DNA from: Trebouxia sp. TZW2008
Taxonomy: Eukaryota > Chlorophyta > Trebouxiophyceae > Trebouxiales > Trebouxiaceae
Reading direction: 5' to 3'
DNA length: 12,180 nucleotides
NCBI GenBank assembly: GCA_002118135.1
Contig: BDIU01000057.1
Coordinates: forward strand, 1-12,180
Below the pieces are notes generated by a model. The model made no database searches. It had not been told where the DNA came from and saw only the letters and a program-made list of their open reading frames with translations. Positions within the stretch are counted from its first letter, which is position 1; every line of letters begins with the position of its first letter. The translations under genes and the position numbers were made by a program. This document shows, piece by piece, positions 1 through 6,890 of the stretch.

Positions 1-545
1 ATCCGGTACCCCTTCGGGGTATAGGGGTAAAGTCTAGTACCCCGAAAAGCTTCGGGTTATCTTTTCGGGGTAGTATCCGGTACCCCTTCGGGGTATAGGG
101 GTAAAGTCTTTTCGGGGTAGTATCCGGAGAAAAGTCTCGAAGGGATACGAAGAGCTTCTCCCGGAAGGGATTCTCCCGGAAGAGCTTCTCGAAGGGATAC
201 GAGAAAAGTCTCGAAGGGATACGAAGAGCTTCTCGAAGGGATACGAAAAGCTTCTCGAAGGGATACGAAGAGCTTCTCCCCGTACCCCGAAGGGGTATAG
301 GGGTAAAGTCTTTTCGGGGTAAAGTCTTTTCGGGGTAAAGTCTTTTCGGGGTAGTATCCGGAATCCTTTACTCCCGGAAAGGGGTACGAGAAAAGTCTCC
401 CCGTACCCGGAATCCTTTTCTCCCCGTACCCCGAAGGGGTATAGGGGTAAAGTCTAGTACGAAGGGATACGAGAAAAGTCTCCCCGTACCCCGAAGGGGT
501 ATAGGGGTAAAGTCTTTTCGGGGTAAAGTCTTGTATTTTTTTGGG
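1..545. repeat. Plastid spacer block of short palindromic repeats (main family)
   Basis: This stretch has no gene. It is a mosaic of short words: CCCCTTCGGGG-type hairpins, TAGGGGTA, AAAGTCTTTTCGGGG, CGAAGGGATACG and GAGCTTCTC. It is visibly richer in G+C than the adjacent AT-rich rps2 flank, and the change at about 540-550 is sharp. The words run in the 'TAAAGTCT / CGAAGGGATACG' polarity, opposite to the block beginning at 3001. One frame stays open for 167 codons on the minus strand, but its product is just the repeat translated (YPYTPSGYGE, SLREA), so it is not called as a gene. The block continues beyond the left edge. Confidence 0.93.
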
Positions 546-591
546 GTAAGAGGTAAGCACGATACGAGATATTTCTTTACGTTTTTTTTAC

Positions 592-640
592 AGCAAAAAG
601 AAACACACCGCTTCTTCTTTTATCTGTTTGTGTTTTTGCT
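592..640 (-). other. Imperfect stem-loop in the rps2 3' flank
   Basis: Bases 592-596 pair with 636-640 (AGCAA/TTGCT) and 601-607 pair with 629-635 (AAACACA/TGTGTTT), with a 4-nt bulge at 597-600 and a loop of about 21 nt. It lies about 185 nt beyond the rps2 stop codon on the minus strand, in unique AT-rich DNA. Plastid mRNAs often end at such inverted repeats, which block 3' exonucleases. A role as a secondary 3'-end stabiliser is inferred. Confidence 0.35.
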
Positions 641-710
641 AAAAGATAGCCAAGCAATTTCTTTTAACAGCAAGGTACGATAAGGTAGGTAGGGTTTAAA
701 GAGACGTACA

Positions 711-735
711 AAAAAAACAATCCACTGATTGTTTT
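711..735 (-). terminator. rps2 3' stem-loop, terminator-like
   Basis: Bases 714-722 and 727-735 form a perfect 9-bp stem (AAAACAATC/GATTGTTTT) with the 4-nt loop CACT (AGTG in minus-strand sense). On the minus strand the right-hand stem arm runs on into a T tract, the shape of an intrinsic terminator. It sits about 90 nt after the rps2 stop, so it is the best candidate for the rps2 mRNA 3' end, either as a terminator or, more usually in plastids, as an RNA-processing and stability element. Confidence 0.6.
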
Positions 736-824
736 CTTTTGGGATGCACAAAAAGCTTTTTCATAAACTGTTTCTAAAGGTCTAATTTAAATATAATACC
801 AAGGGCTCTTGTTGCTGTGCTTCT

Positions 825-2930
825 TTAAGGAACAAATCCAAGGAATTTAGGAATAACGGGCATTTTATAACGATATTTCTTGTAGACTTTACGAAGCCAA
901 AAAGTTGCCCCGTTTTTCTTTTTTTTCTTTCTTTTCTTTTTGGGTTTTCGCAAATACCAAGGCAGGTGTTTTTCTTTCTGTATTGGCTTCTTTTTAATCT
1001 TTTTTTTTCCTTTTTGAATAGCTTTTGAAAGAAGATTTAACAAGAATTTAAGAGAACAAGTTGAATCATCATTTGCAGGTACAAAAAGATCAGTTAAATT
1101 AGGGTCACAATCAGTATCTAAAATAGTAATAGTTTTTAGACCTAACCTTTGACATTCGCGTACAGCGTTACTTTCTACAGGTTGTCCTACAATGATAACA
1201 ATATCAGGAATTTTAATTAGATGCGTTAAACCGTTCAAATATTTTTTGAAACGTTCTTTTTCTCTTTGTTTTGTTGCAGCTTGTTTTTTTGGTAGGTTTT
1301 GAAAATAATCTGTTTTTAGTAGTTGTAACCCTTGGGATTTAAATTGTAATGTTGTTACTTCTAAGTCTTTTTTATATTTTAAAAGAGTAGATTTCTTTTT
1401 ATCTCCTAAAAGATCAAAGCTGCTTTTTTGCTCTTTCTTCAAGTCTTTAAAAGAGCTTTTAAAAAACTCTTTTAAAGACTCTTTATTCTTAGCATTACTA
1501 CCCCTGGAAGGAGGTATTAGTTTTATTTTCTTTTTCTTTTTCTCTTTTAAATAGTTAAATAAAAGAACAATCTTGTCTTTATTTATTAAGAAATTAGGGT
1601 TATTAAGCTTGTTTTCTTCTAGTATATTACGATAAACTTTTTTTAATTTTAAATGTAGTGGTATTATTTTTAATTTTTCTTTCAATTTTATAGCTTTAAA
1701 TCTCTTCTTAGAGTTCTTAATTGTTTTCCAATTAGTTAGTATTCCACCAAGCCAACGTTGATTTATAAAAAACGAGTTAGATTTTGCTGCAGCCTTTAGT
1801 ATTACATTTGATTGATATGTTTTTGTTCCAACAAATAAAACAGTTTTTTTTTTACTAGCAGCTTTATATAAAAAACGTGAAACCTTTTTAAAGTACTTGT
1901 AGGTTTCAATCAAATTTATTGTTTGATAAGACCTCTTTTTTCTTTTTGTAGTAAAAATATAAGGAGCCATTTTAGGATTCCAACAAGACTTGTGACCTCC
2001 CATATGCAACCTTGCTTGCCGCATTTTACAAAACATTTTTGTTTTATTAATATCTTTAAAAGCTTTTTTCTTTTTTTTAGAAAAAAGAGTTTCTTTTTCT
2101 AAAATGATTTGTTTAGCTATAAACCTCTTTTCATTATAGATCTTTTTTTTATCTTCAATAACCTTTTTAGCTCTTCTTTTCTCTTCATTATAAATCTTTT
2201 TTCTTTCCTCAATACTACTTTGTCTTCTTTCTTTTTTTTCATCATAAATCTTTTTTTTCTCCTCAATAATTTGTTTAGCTAAAAAAACCTTTTCATTATA
2301 AATCTTTTTTCTTTCTTCAATACTTTTTTGTCCTCTTTTCTTTTTTTCATCAGAAACCTTAAGACCTTTTTTTTTCTTTTTTTTGTTAGAAATCTTTTCT
2401 TTTTCTTCATTATTTCTTTGATCAAGAATCTTTTTTATTTGATCTATGATCTTTTTTTCAGCTAAACGATTACTTTTCTTTTCACTACTTATTTGATCTA
2501 TAATCTTTTTTTCAGTTAAATAATAGGTTTTTTCTTTACTTTTTATTTGATCTATAATGTTTTTTTCAGCTAAGCTGTTCTTTTTTGCTTTATTCTTTAT
2601 TTGATTTAAAAGGTTTTTACCATTTAAAAGGTTTTCTTTCTCTTCATTTTTTATTTGATTTAAAAGGGTTTTTTTCTCAGAAACCTTTGTTATATAAAGC
2701 TTTTTCCTCCTTTTTTTACGCCTTTCTCTTACTTTCATCAACTTGTTTCTTAATCCCTCTTTAAGCTTTAGTCTCTCCTCAAAAGTTTTTTTTTTTTGAC
2801 GAACATCTCTATGAAAATAAAAGTTTCTGTTTTTAAACCTATTTCTAATATTTATTTTGTTTTGTAAAAAGCTTTGATCTATTTGTTTTTTTTTTGGAAT
2901 ATTTTTTTGATCTTCAATATTTTTATTCAT
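825..2930 (-). CDS. rps2: Chloroplast 30S ribosomal protein S2, with very long N-terminal extension
   Basis: This encodes S2 of the plastid ribosome small subunit, 701 residues against about 230-240 for ordinary S2. The S2 core starts near residue 303 (RQARLHMGGHKSCWNPKM, matching the bacterial GVHFGH..WNPKM region) and continues through INLIETYKYF, VLFVGTK and FINQRWLGGILTNWKTI up to about residue 407. An insertion of about 140 residues follows, then the core resumes near 547 with the KYLNGL, PDIVIIV, ESNAVREC, TILDTDCDPNLTDLFVPANDD signature, ending near 640. A basic tail (641-701) finishes it. Residues 1-298 are Lys/Glu-rich and hold two sets of 18-residue repeats. Enlarged plastid S2 with an N-terminal extension is known in Chlamydomonas. 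The frame is open throughout from ATG at 2930; in-frame ATGs at residues 299 and 303 would give a near-normal N-terminus, so the start is less certain than the identity. No clear Shine-Dalgarno precedes either start. Confidence 0.93.
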   Translation of the reverse strand: MNKNIEDQKNIPKKKQIDQSFLQNKINIRNRFKNRNFYFHRDVRQKKKTFEERLKLKEGLRNKLMKVRERRKKRRKKLYITKVSEKKTLLNQIKNEEKENLLNGKNLLNQIKNKAKKNSLAEKNIIDQIKSKEKTYYLTEKKIIDQISSEKKSNRLAEKKIIDQIKKILDQRNNEEKEKISNKKKKKKGLKVSDEKKKRGQKSIEERKKIYNEKVFLAKQIIEEKKKIYDEKKERRQSSIEERKKIYNEEKRRAKKVIEDKKKIYNEKRFIAKQIILEKETLFSKKKKKAFKDINKTKMFCKMRQARLHMGGHKSCWNPKMAPYIFTTKRKKRSYQTINLIETYKYFKKVSRFLYKAASKKKTVLFVGTKTYQSNVILKAAAKSNSFFINQRWLGGILTNWKTIKNSKKRFKAIKLKEKLKIIPLHLKLKKVYRNILEENKLNNPNFLINKDKIVLLFNYLKEKKKKKIKLIPPSRGSNAKNKESLKEFFKSSFKDLKKEQKSSFDLLGDKKKSTLLKYKKDLEVTTLQFKSQGLQLLKTDYFQNLPKKQAATKQREKERFKKYLNGLTHLIKIPDIVIIVGQPVESNAVRECQRLGLKTITILDTDCDPNLTDLFVPANDDSTCSLKFLLNLLSKAIQKGKKKIKKKPIQKEKHLPWYLRKPKKKRKKKKKNGATFWLRKVYKKYRYKMPVIPKFLGFVP
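2094..2375 (-). repeat. rps2 N-terminal repeat set 2: 18-residue IEE-K-K-IY units
   Basis: This encodes about residues 186-279 of S2. The motif IEExKKxIYxE starts at residues 204, 222, 240, 258 and (degenerate) 276, again at an exact 18-residue period. Alternate units resemble each other more (SIEERKKIYNE at 203 and 239; DEKKxRxQxSI at 194 and 230), suggesting a 36-residue (108-bp) duplication. KIYNEK-F-AKQII recurs at 209 and 263, three units apart. The motif differs from set 1, but the period is the same. Confidence 0.85.
2396..2669 (-). repeat. rps2 N-terminal repeat set 1: five 18-residue (54-bp) units
   Basis: This encodes residues 88-177 of S2. Units start at residues 88, 106, 124, 142 and 160. 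Each begins with (T/N/K)-(L/I)-(L/I)-(N/D)-Q-I and continues with a Lys/Glu-rich stretch ending in roughly L-x-E-K. The copies have diverged in sequence but the spacing is exactly 18 residues with no slips. Eighteen residues is five alpha-helical turns, so the aliphatic pair recurs on the same helix face. A long charged helix or coiled coil is the likely fold. Confidence 0.85.
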
Positions 2931-3000
2931 AACAATTATTTACTACTTCTAAACCTTGTTAGCCACACAACTTTAAAAAGAAAAGAAATCAGGGTGTTGT
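2931..3000 (-). promoter_or_regulatory. rps2 5' leader region
   Basis: Only about 70 bp of unique AT-rich DNA separate the rps2 ATG from the repeat block that starts at 3001. Any leader-proximal promoter must lie here or inside the repeats. I see no convincing -35/-10 pair and no Shine-Dalgarno-like purine tract immediately before the ATG, so this is recorded as the leader region and not a mapped promoter. Confidence 0.3.
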
Positions 3001-3578
3001 ACCCCTATACCCTATACCCCTATACCCCGAAGGGGTACCGGATACTACCCCGAATCTTTTCCCGGATACTACCCCGAATCTTTTCCCGGATACTACCCCG
3101 AAAAGACTTTACCCCTATACCCCGAAGGGGTACCGGATACTACCCCGAAAGGATAACCCGAAGCTTTTCGTATCCCTTCGTACTAGACTTTCCGAAGCTT
3201 TTACCGAAGCTTGTACCCCGAAGGGGTAAAGGATACTACCCCGAAAAGATAACCCGAAGCTTGTACCCCGAAGGGATACTACCCCTATACCCCTATACCC
3301 CTTCGGGGTACGGGGAGAAAAGGATTCCGGGAGAAGCTTCTCCTATCCCTTTCCGGGAGTAAAAGATTCCGGATACTACCCCTTACCGTATCCTTTACCG
3401 AAGCTTCTCCGGGTACCGGATACTACCCCGAAAAGATAACCCGAAGCTTTTACCGAAGCTTGTACCCCGAAAAGACTTTACCCCTATACCCCAAAGGGGT
3501 ACTAGACTTTACCCCTATACGAAGGGATACGAGAAGCTTCTCCCCTTCGGGGTATAGGGGTACGGGGAGTAAAGGATT

Positions 3579-3684
3579 CCGGATACTACCCCGAAAAGAT
3601 AACCCGAAGCTTGTACCCCGAAAAGACTTTACCCCTATACCCCTTCGGGGTACGGGGAGAAAAGGATTCCGGGAGAAGCTTCTC
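3579..3684 (+). repeat. 106-bp exact direct repeat, copy 1
   Basis: Every base from 3579 to 3684 matches 3936-4041 at an offset of 357 bp, with mismatches immediately outside both ends. It spans several vocabulary words in one fixed order (CCGGATACTACC, GAAAAGATAACCCGAAGCTTG, AGACTTTACC, CCCCTTCGGGG, GGAGAAGCTTCTC), so it is a recent copying event and not independent assembly of the same words. Confidence 0.85.
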
Positions 3685-3935
3685 GTATCCCTTTCCGGGA
3701 GTAAAGGATTCCGGATACTACCCCTATACCCCTTCGGGGTACGGGGAGAAAAGGATTCCGGGAGAAGCTTCGAAGCTTCTCGTATCCCTTCGAGAGGCTC
3801 TTCGTATCCCTTCGAGAAGCTTCTCGTATCCCTTCGAGAAGCTTTTCGTATCCCTTCGTACCCCTTCGTATCCCTTCGTATCCCTTCGTACGGGGAGAAA
3901 AGGATTCGTATCCCTTCGAGAAACTCTTCCGGGTA

Positions 3936-4041
3936 CCGGATACTACCCCGAAAAGATAACCCGAAGCTTGTACCCCGAAAAGACTTTACCCCTATACCCC
4001 TTCGGGGTACGGGGAGAAAAGGATTCCGGGAGAAGCTTCTC
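3936..4041 (+). repeat. 106-bp exact direct repeat, copy 2
   Basis: This is the second copy of the 3579-3684 segment. The sequence after it (CGGGTAAAGG at 4042) differs from that after copy 1 (GTATCC), and the break falls just after a GAGAAGCTTCTC palindrome, which fits template switching or recombination at a hairpin. Confidence 0.85.
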
Positions 4042-4050
4042 CGGGTAAAG

Positions 4051-4144
4051 GGGGGTGTCCGGTACCCCTATACCCCGAAGGGGTACCGGATACGGTAAGG
4101 GGTAGTATCCCTTCGGGGTATAGGGAGACTTTCTTCGTATCCCG
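4051..4144 (+). repeat. 94-bp exact direct repeat, copy 1
   Basis: This is identical to 4712-4805 at an offset of 661 bp. It begins at GGGGGTGTCC, a word rare elsewhere in the window, and ends at TTCGTATCCCG. The G run at its start is six long here and five long in the other copy. Confidence 0.85.
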
Positions 4145-4324
4145 TATCTTTTCGGGATACGTACGGGGTACCGGATACTCTCCCGAATCTTTTACCGGAT
4201 ACTCTCCCGAATCTTTTACCGGATACTACCCCGAAAAGAGACTACCCCTAAAAGATATTACCCCGAAGGGATACTACCCCTTACCGTATCCGGTACCCCT
4301 TCGGGGTATAGGGGAGACTTTTCT

Positions 4325-4426
4325 CCGGATACTACCCCTATACCCCTATACCCCTATACCCCGGAGGGGTACCGGGAGAAGCTTCTCCGGGTACCGGGAG
4401 ACTTTTCTCGTATCCCTTCGTACTAG
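4325..4426 (+). repeat. 102-bp exact direct repeat, copy 1
   Basis: This is identical to 4484-4585 at an offset of 159 bp. It includes three CCCCTATA octamers, a CCCC-GGA-GGGG hairpin, a GGGAGAAGCTTCTCC palindrome and CTCGTATCCCTTCGTACTAG. The copies diverge at the CTAG (ACTAGAC versus ACTAGGC). Confidence 0.85.
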
Positions 4427-4483
4427 ACTTTACCCCTATACCAAGGGATACGAAGAAAGTCTCCCGGTACCCCGAATCTTTTA

Positions 4484-4585
4484 CCGGATACTACCCCTAT
4501 ACCCCTATACCCCTATACCCCGGAGGGGTACCGGGAGAAGCTTCTCCGGGTACCGGGAGACTTTTCTCGTATCCCTTCGTACTAG
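4484..4585 (+). repeat. 102-bp exact direct repeat, copy 2
   Basis: This is the second copy of 4325-4426. The two are separated by only 57 bp, making a loose tandem pair. Confidence 0.85.
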
Positions 4586-4711
4586 GCTTTCCGAAGCTTT
4601 TACCGAAGCTTGTACCCCTATATTCCTATACCCCGAAGGGGTATAGGGGTACGGGGAGAAGCTCTTCGTATCCCTTCGTACGGGAAGACTTTTCTAGTAT
4701 CCTTTCGTAAA

Positions 4712-4805
4712 GGGGGTGTCCGGTACCCCTATACCCCGAAGGGGTACCGGATACGGTAAGGGGTAGTATCCCTTCGGGGTATAGGGAGACTTTCTTCGTA
4801 TCCCG
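4712..4805 (+). repeat. 94-bp exact direct repeat, copy 2
   Basis: This is the second copy of 4051-4144. The flanks diverge on both sides: after this copy the sequence goes into AAAAGAAAGTAGAC repeats, while after copy 1 it continues TATCTTTTCGGGATACG. Confidence 0.85.
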
Positions 4806-4948
4806 AAAAGAAAGTAGACTTTCTTCGTATCCCGAAAAGAAAGTAGACTTTTTTCGTATCCCTTCGTACGGGGAGAAAAGGATTCCGGATACTACCCCGT
4901 ATTTTTTCGGGGTACCGGATACTACCCCTATACCCTAAAGGGATAATC

Positions 4949-5000
4949 CCCCGAATCTTTTACCGGATACTCTCCCGAATCTTTTACCGGATACTACCCC
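4949..5000 (+). repeat. 52-bp inverted repeat, left arm
   Basis: This is the exact reverse complement of 5496-5547. It contains two copies of CCCGAATCTTTTACCGGATACT. The arms lie about 500 bp apart and straddle the point near 5430 where repeat polarity reverses. Confidence 0.85.
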
Positions 5001-5495
5001 GAAAAGATAACCCGAAGCTTGTACCCCGAAAAGATACTACCCCTATACCCCTTACCGTATCCCTTCTGGGTACTAAACTTTACCCCGAAAAGACTTTACC
5101 CCTATACGAAGGGATACGAGAAGCTTCTCCCGGTACCCCTCCGGGGTATAGGGGAATAGGGGTACGGGGAGAAAAGGATTCCGGGTACGGGGAGACTTTT
5201 CTCGTATCCCTTTCCGGGGGTGTCCCTTCCGGGAGACTTTTTTCGTATCCCGAAAAGATAAAAGATACGAAAAGCTTCTCGTATCCCGAAAAGAAAGTAG
5301 ACTTTCTTCGTATCCCTTCGTATGGGGTATCGGGAGACTTTCTTCGTATCCCGAAAAGAAAGTAGACTTTCTTCGTATCCCTTCATAAAGGTAGACTTTT
5401 TTCGTATCCCTTAGGGGTAAAAAGGATTCCGATAAACTTTTTTCCGGGTAAAGTCTAGTACCCCGAAAAGCTTCGGAAAGTCTTTTCGGGGTATA

Positions 5496-5547
5496 GGGGT
5501 AGTATCCGGTAAAAGATTCGGGAGAGTATCCGGTAAAAGATTCGGGG
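5496..5547 (-). repeat. 52-bp inverted repeat, right arm
   Basis: This is the exact reverse complement of 4949-5000, with mismatches directly outside both ends. Its words (AGTATCCGGTAAAAGATTCG twice) recur in the same polarity near 6250 and 6340. Confidence 0.85.
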
Positions 5548-5709
5548 TAGTATCCCGAAAAGATACGGGGTAGTATCCCGTATCTTTTCGGGATACGACA
5601 CTTTTTTCCGGGTAAAGTCTAGTACCCCGAAAAGCTTCGGAAAGTCTAGTACGAAGGGATACGAGAAAAGTCTCCCGGTACCCGGAAGAGCTTCTCCCGG
5701 TACCCCTCC

Positions 5710-5755
5710 GGGGTATAGGGGTATAGGGGTATAGGGGTATAGGGGTATAGGGGTA
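5710..5755 (+). repeat. (GGGGTATA) octamer array, five units plus partial
   Basis: Five perfect tandem copies of GGGGTATA start at 5710, 5718, 5726, 5734 and 5742, followed by GGGGTA. Four-G runs spaced by 4-nt loops fit the standard G-quadruplex pattern on the plus strand. Shorter arrays of the same octamer, in both orientations, occur throughout the main repeat blocks. Confidence 0.95.
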
Positions 5756-5765
5756 GTATCCGGTA

Positions 5766-5890
5766 CGAAGGGATACGAAGAGCTTCTCGTATCTTTTCGG
5801 GATACGAGAAAAGTCTCGAAGGGATACGAAGAGCTTCTCGTATCTTTTCGGGATACGAGAAAAGTCTCGAAGGGATACGAAGAGCTTCTC
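5766..5890. repeat. 51-bp tandem repeat, about 2.5 copies
   Basis: Units start at 5766 and 5817, with a partial third at 5868-5890. Each unit joins CGAAGGGATACG, AAGAGCTTCTC, GTATCTTTTCGGGATAC (itself a hairpin) and GAGAAAAGTCT. Most of the unit appears again near 6009-6085, apart from this array. Confidence 0.9.
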
Positions 5891-5910
5891 CCGGAATCCT
5901 TTTCTCCCCG

Positions 5911-5973
5911 TACCCCTATACCCCTATACCCCTATACCCCGGAGGGGTATAGGGGTATAGGGGTATAGGGGTA
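5911..5973. repeat. 63-nt perfect hairpin: 30-bp arms, 3-nt loop
   Basis: Bases 5911-5940 (three CCCCTATA-phase octamers plus flanks) are the exact reverse complement of 5944-5973, separated only by GGA at 5941-5943. The plus-strand right arm contains four GGGG runs, so a fold-back hairpin competes with a G-quadruplex on one arm and a C-rich structure on the other. It is the longest perfect inverted repeat with a tiny loop that I found here. Confidence 0.95.
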
Positions 5974-6890
5974 TAGGGGTAGTATCCGGAAGGGATACTC
6001 CTAAGGGATACGAAGAGCTTCTCGTATCTTTTCGGGATACGAGAAAAGTCTCGAAGGGATACGAAGAGCTTCTCCCGGTACGAAAGGATACGAGAAGCTT
6101 CTCCCAGAAGGGATTCTCGAAGGGATACGAAGAGCTTCTCCCGGAATCCTTTTCTCCCCGTACCCCTATACCCCTATACCCCTATACCCCGGAGGGGTAC
6201 CGGGTACCGGGAGAAGCTTCTCGTATCCCTTCGTATAGGGGTAGTATCTTTTCGGGAGAGTATCCGGTAAAAGATTCGGGGGATTATCCCTTCGGGGTAT
6301 AGGGGTATAGGGATATAGGGGTAGTATCTTTTCGGGAGAGTATCCGGTAAAAGATTCGGGGTAAAGTCTAGTACGAAGGGATACGAAGAGCTTCTCGAAG
6401 GGATACGAATCCTTTTCGGTAAGGGATACGGTAAGGGGTATAGGGGTAGTATCCGGTACCCCTTCGGGGTATAGGGGTAGTATCCGGAATCCTTTACGGT
6501 AAAAGCTTCGGAAAGTCTAGTACCCCGAAAAGATACGGGGTAGTATCCGGTACGAAGGGATACGAAGAGCTTCTCGAAGGGATACGAATCCTTTTCTCCC
6601 CGTACCCCTATACCCCGAAGGGGTACCGGATACTACCCCGAAGGGGTACCGGATACTACCCCGAATCTTTTACCGGATACTACCCCTATACCCCTATACC
6701 CCTATACCCCGGAAAGGTACCGGGAGAAGCTCTTCCGGGTACCGGGAGAAGCTTCTCGTATCCCTTCGTATAGGGGTAGTATCTTTTCGGGGTAGTATCC
6801 AGTAAAAGATTCGGGGTAGTATCCCGAAAAGATACGGGGTAGTTTCTTTTCGGGGTAAGTTTTTTGATTTTTTACCGTATCCCTTTGTCT

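Larger units (their letters stand above)
3001..6890. repeat. Large spacer block of shuffled short palindromic repeats (main family)
   Basis: Nearly 3.9 kb between rps2 and petA holds no recognisable gene. It is made of recurring words: TACCCCTA octamers, GTACCCC-GAA-GGGGTAC hairpins, CGTATCCCTTCG, GGGAGAAGCTTCTCCC (perfect 16-bp palindrome), TTTACCGGATACT, CCCGAAAAGATA and GTACTAGACTTTACC. Many word joints are themselves palindromic 4-6-mers (GGTACC, AAGCTT, TCCGGA, CTAG). Polarity is mostly 'AGACTTTACC' from 3001 to about 5430, then mostly the reverse ('AAAGTCT') from about 5440 to 6570. Several exact duplications of 94-106 bp lie inside. Open frames of 162, 212, 145 and 94 codons occur but encode only repeat-derived peptides. 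Confidence 0.95.

Noticed and set aside
57..560. 167-codon open frame on the minus strand
   Set aside because: It translates the repeat words only (YPYTPSGYGE, SLREA), with no recognisable domain; the same peptides occur in all repeat blocks in several frames.
3460..4098. Overlapping open frames of 212 and 145 codons on the plus strand, plus a 162-codon frame before them
   Set aside because: They are stop-poor palindromic repeats read in different frames; both overlapping frames look equally 'good', which real genes would not.
5102..5386. 94-codon open frame, minus strand
   Set aside because: Repeat-derived peptide without any family resemblance.
5910..5985. Telomere or linear chromosome end
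   Set aside because: The GGGGTATA octamers are internal, scattered and in both orientations; nothing marks a molecule end here.
5700..6240. CRISPR array
   Set aside because: Repeats and 'spacers' are themselves the same few words and are not unique; unit lengths vary, and there are no cas genes. The context is plastid.
3001..6890. Insertion sequence or other autonomous transposon
   Set aside because: No transposase, reverse transcriptase or homing endonuclease frame, and no target-site duplications that can be told apart from the repeats.
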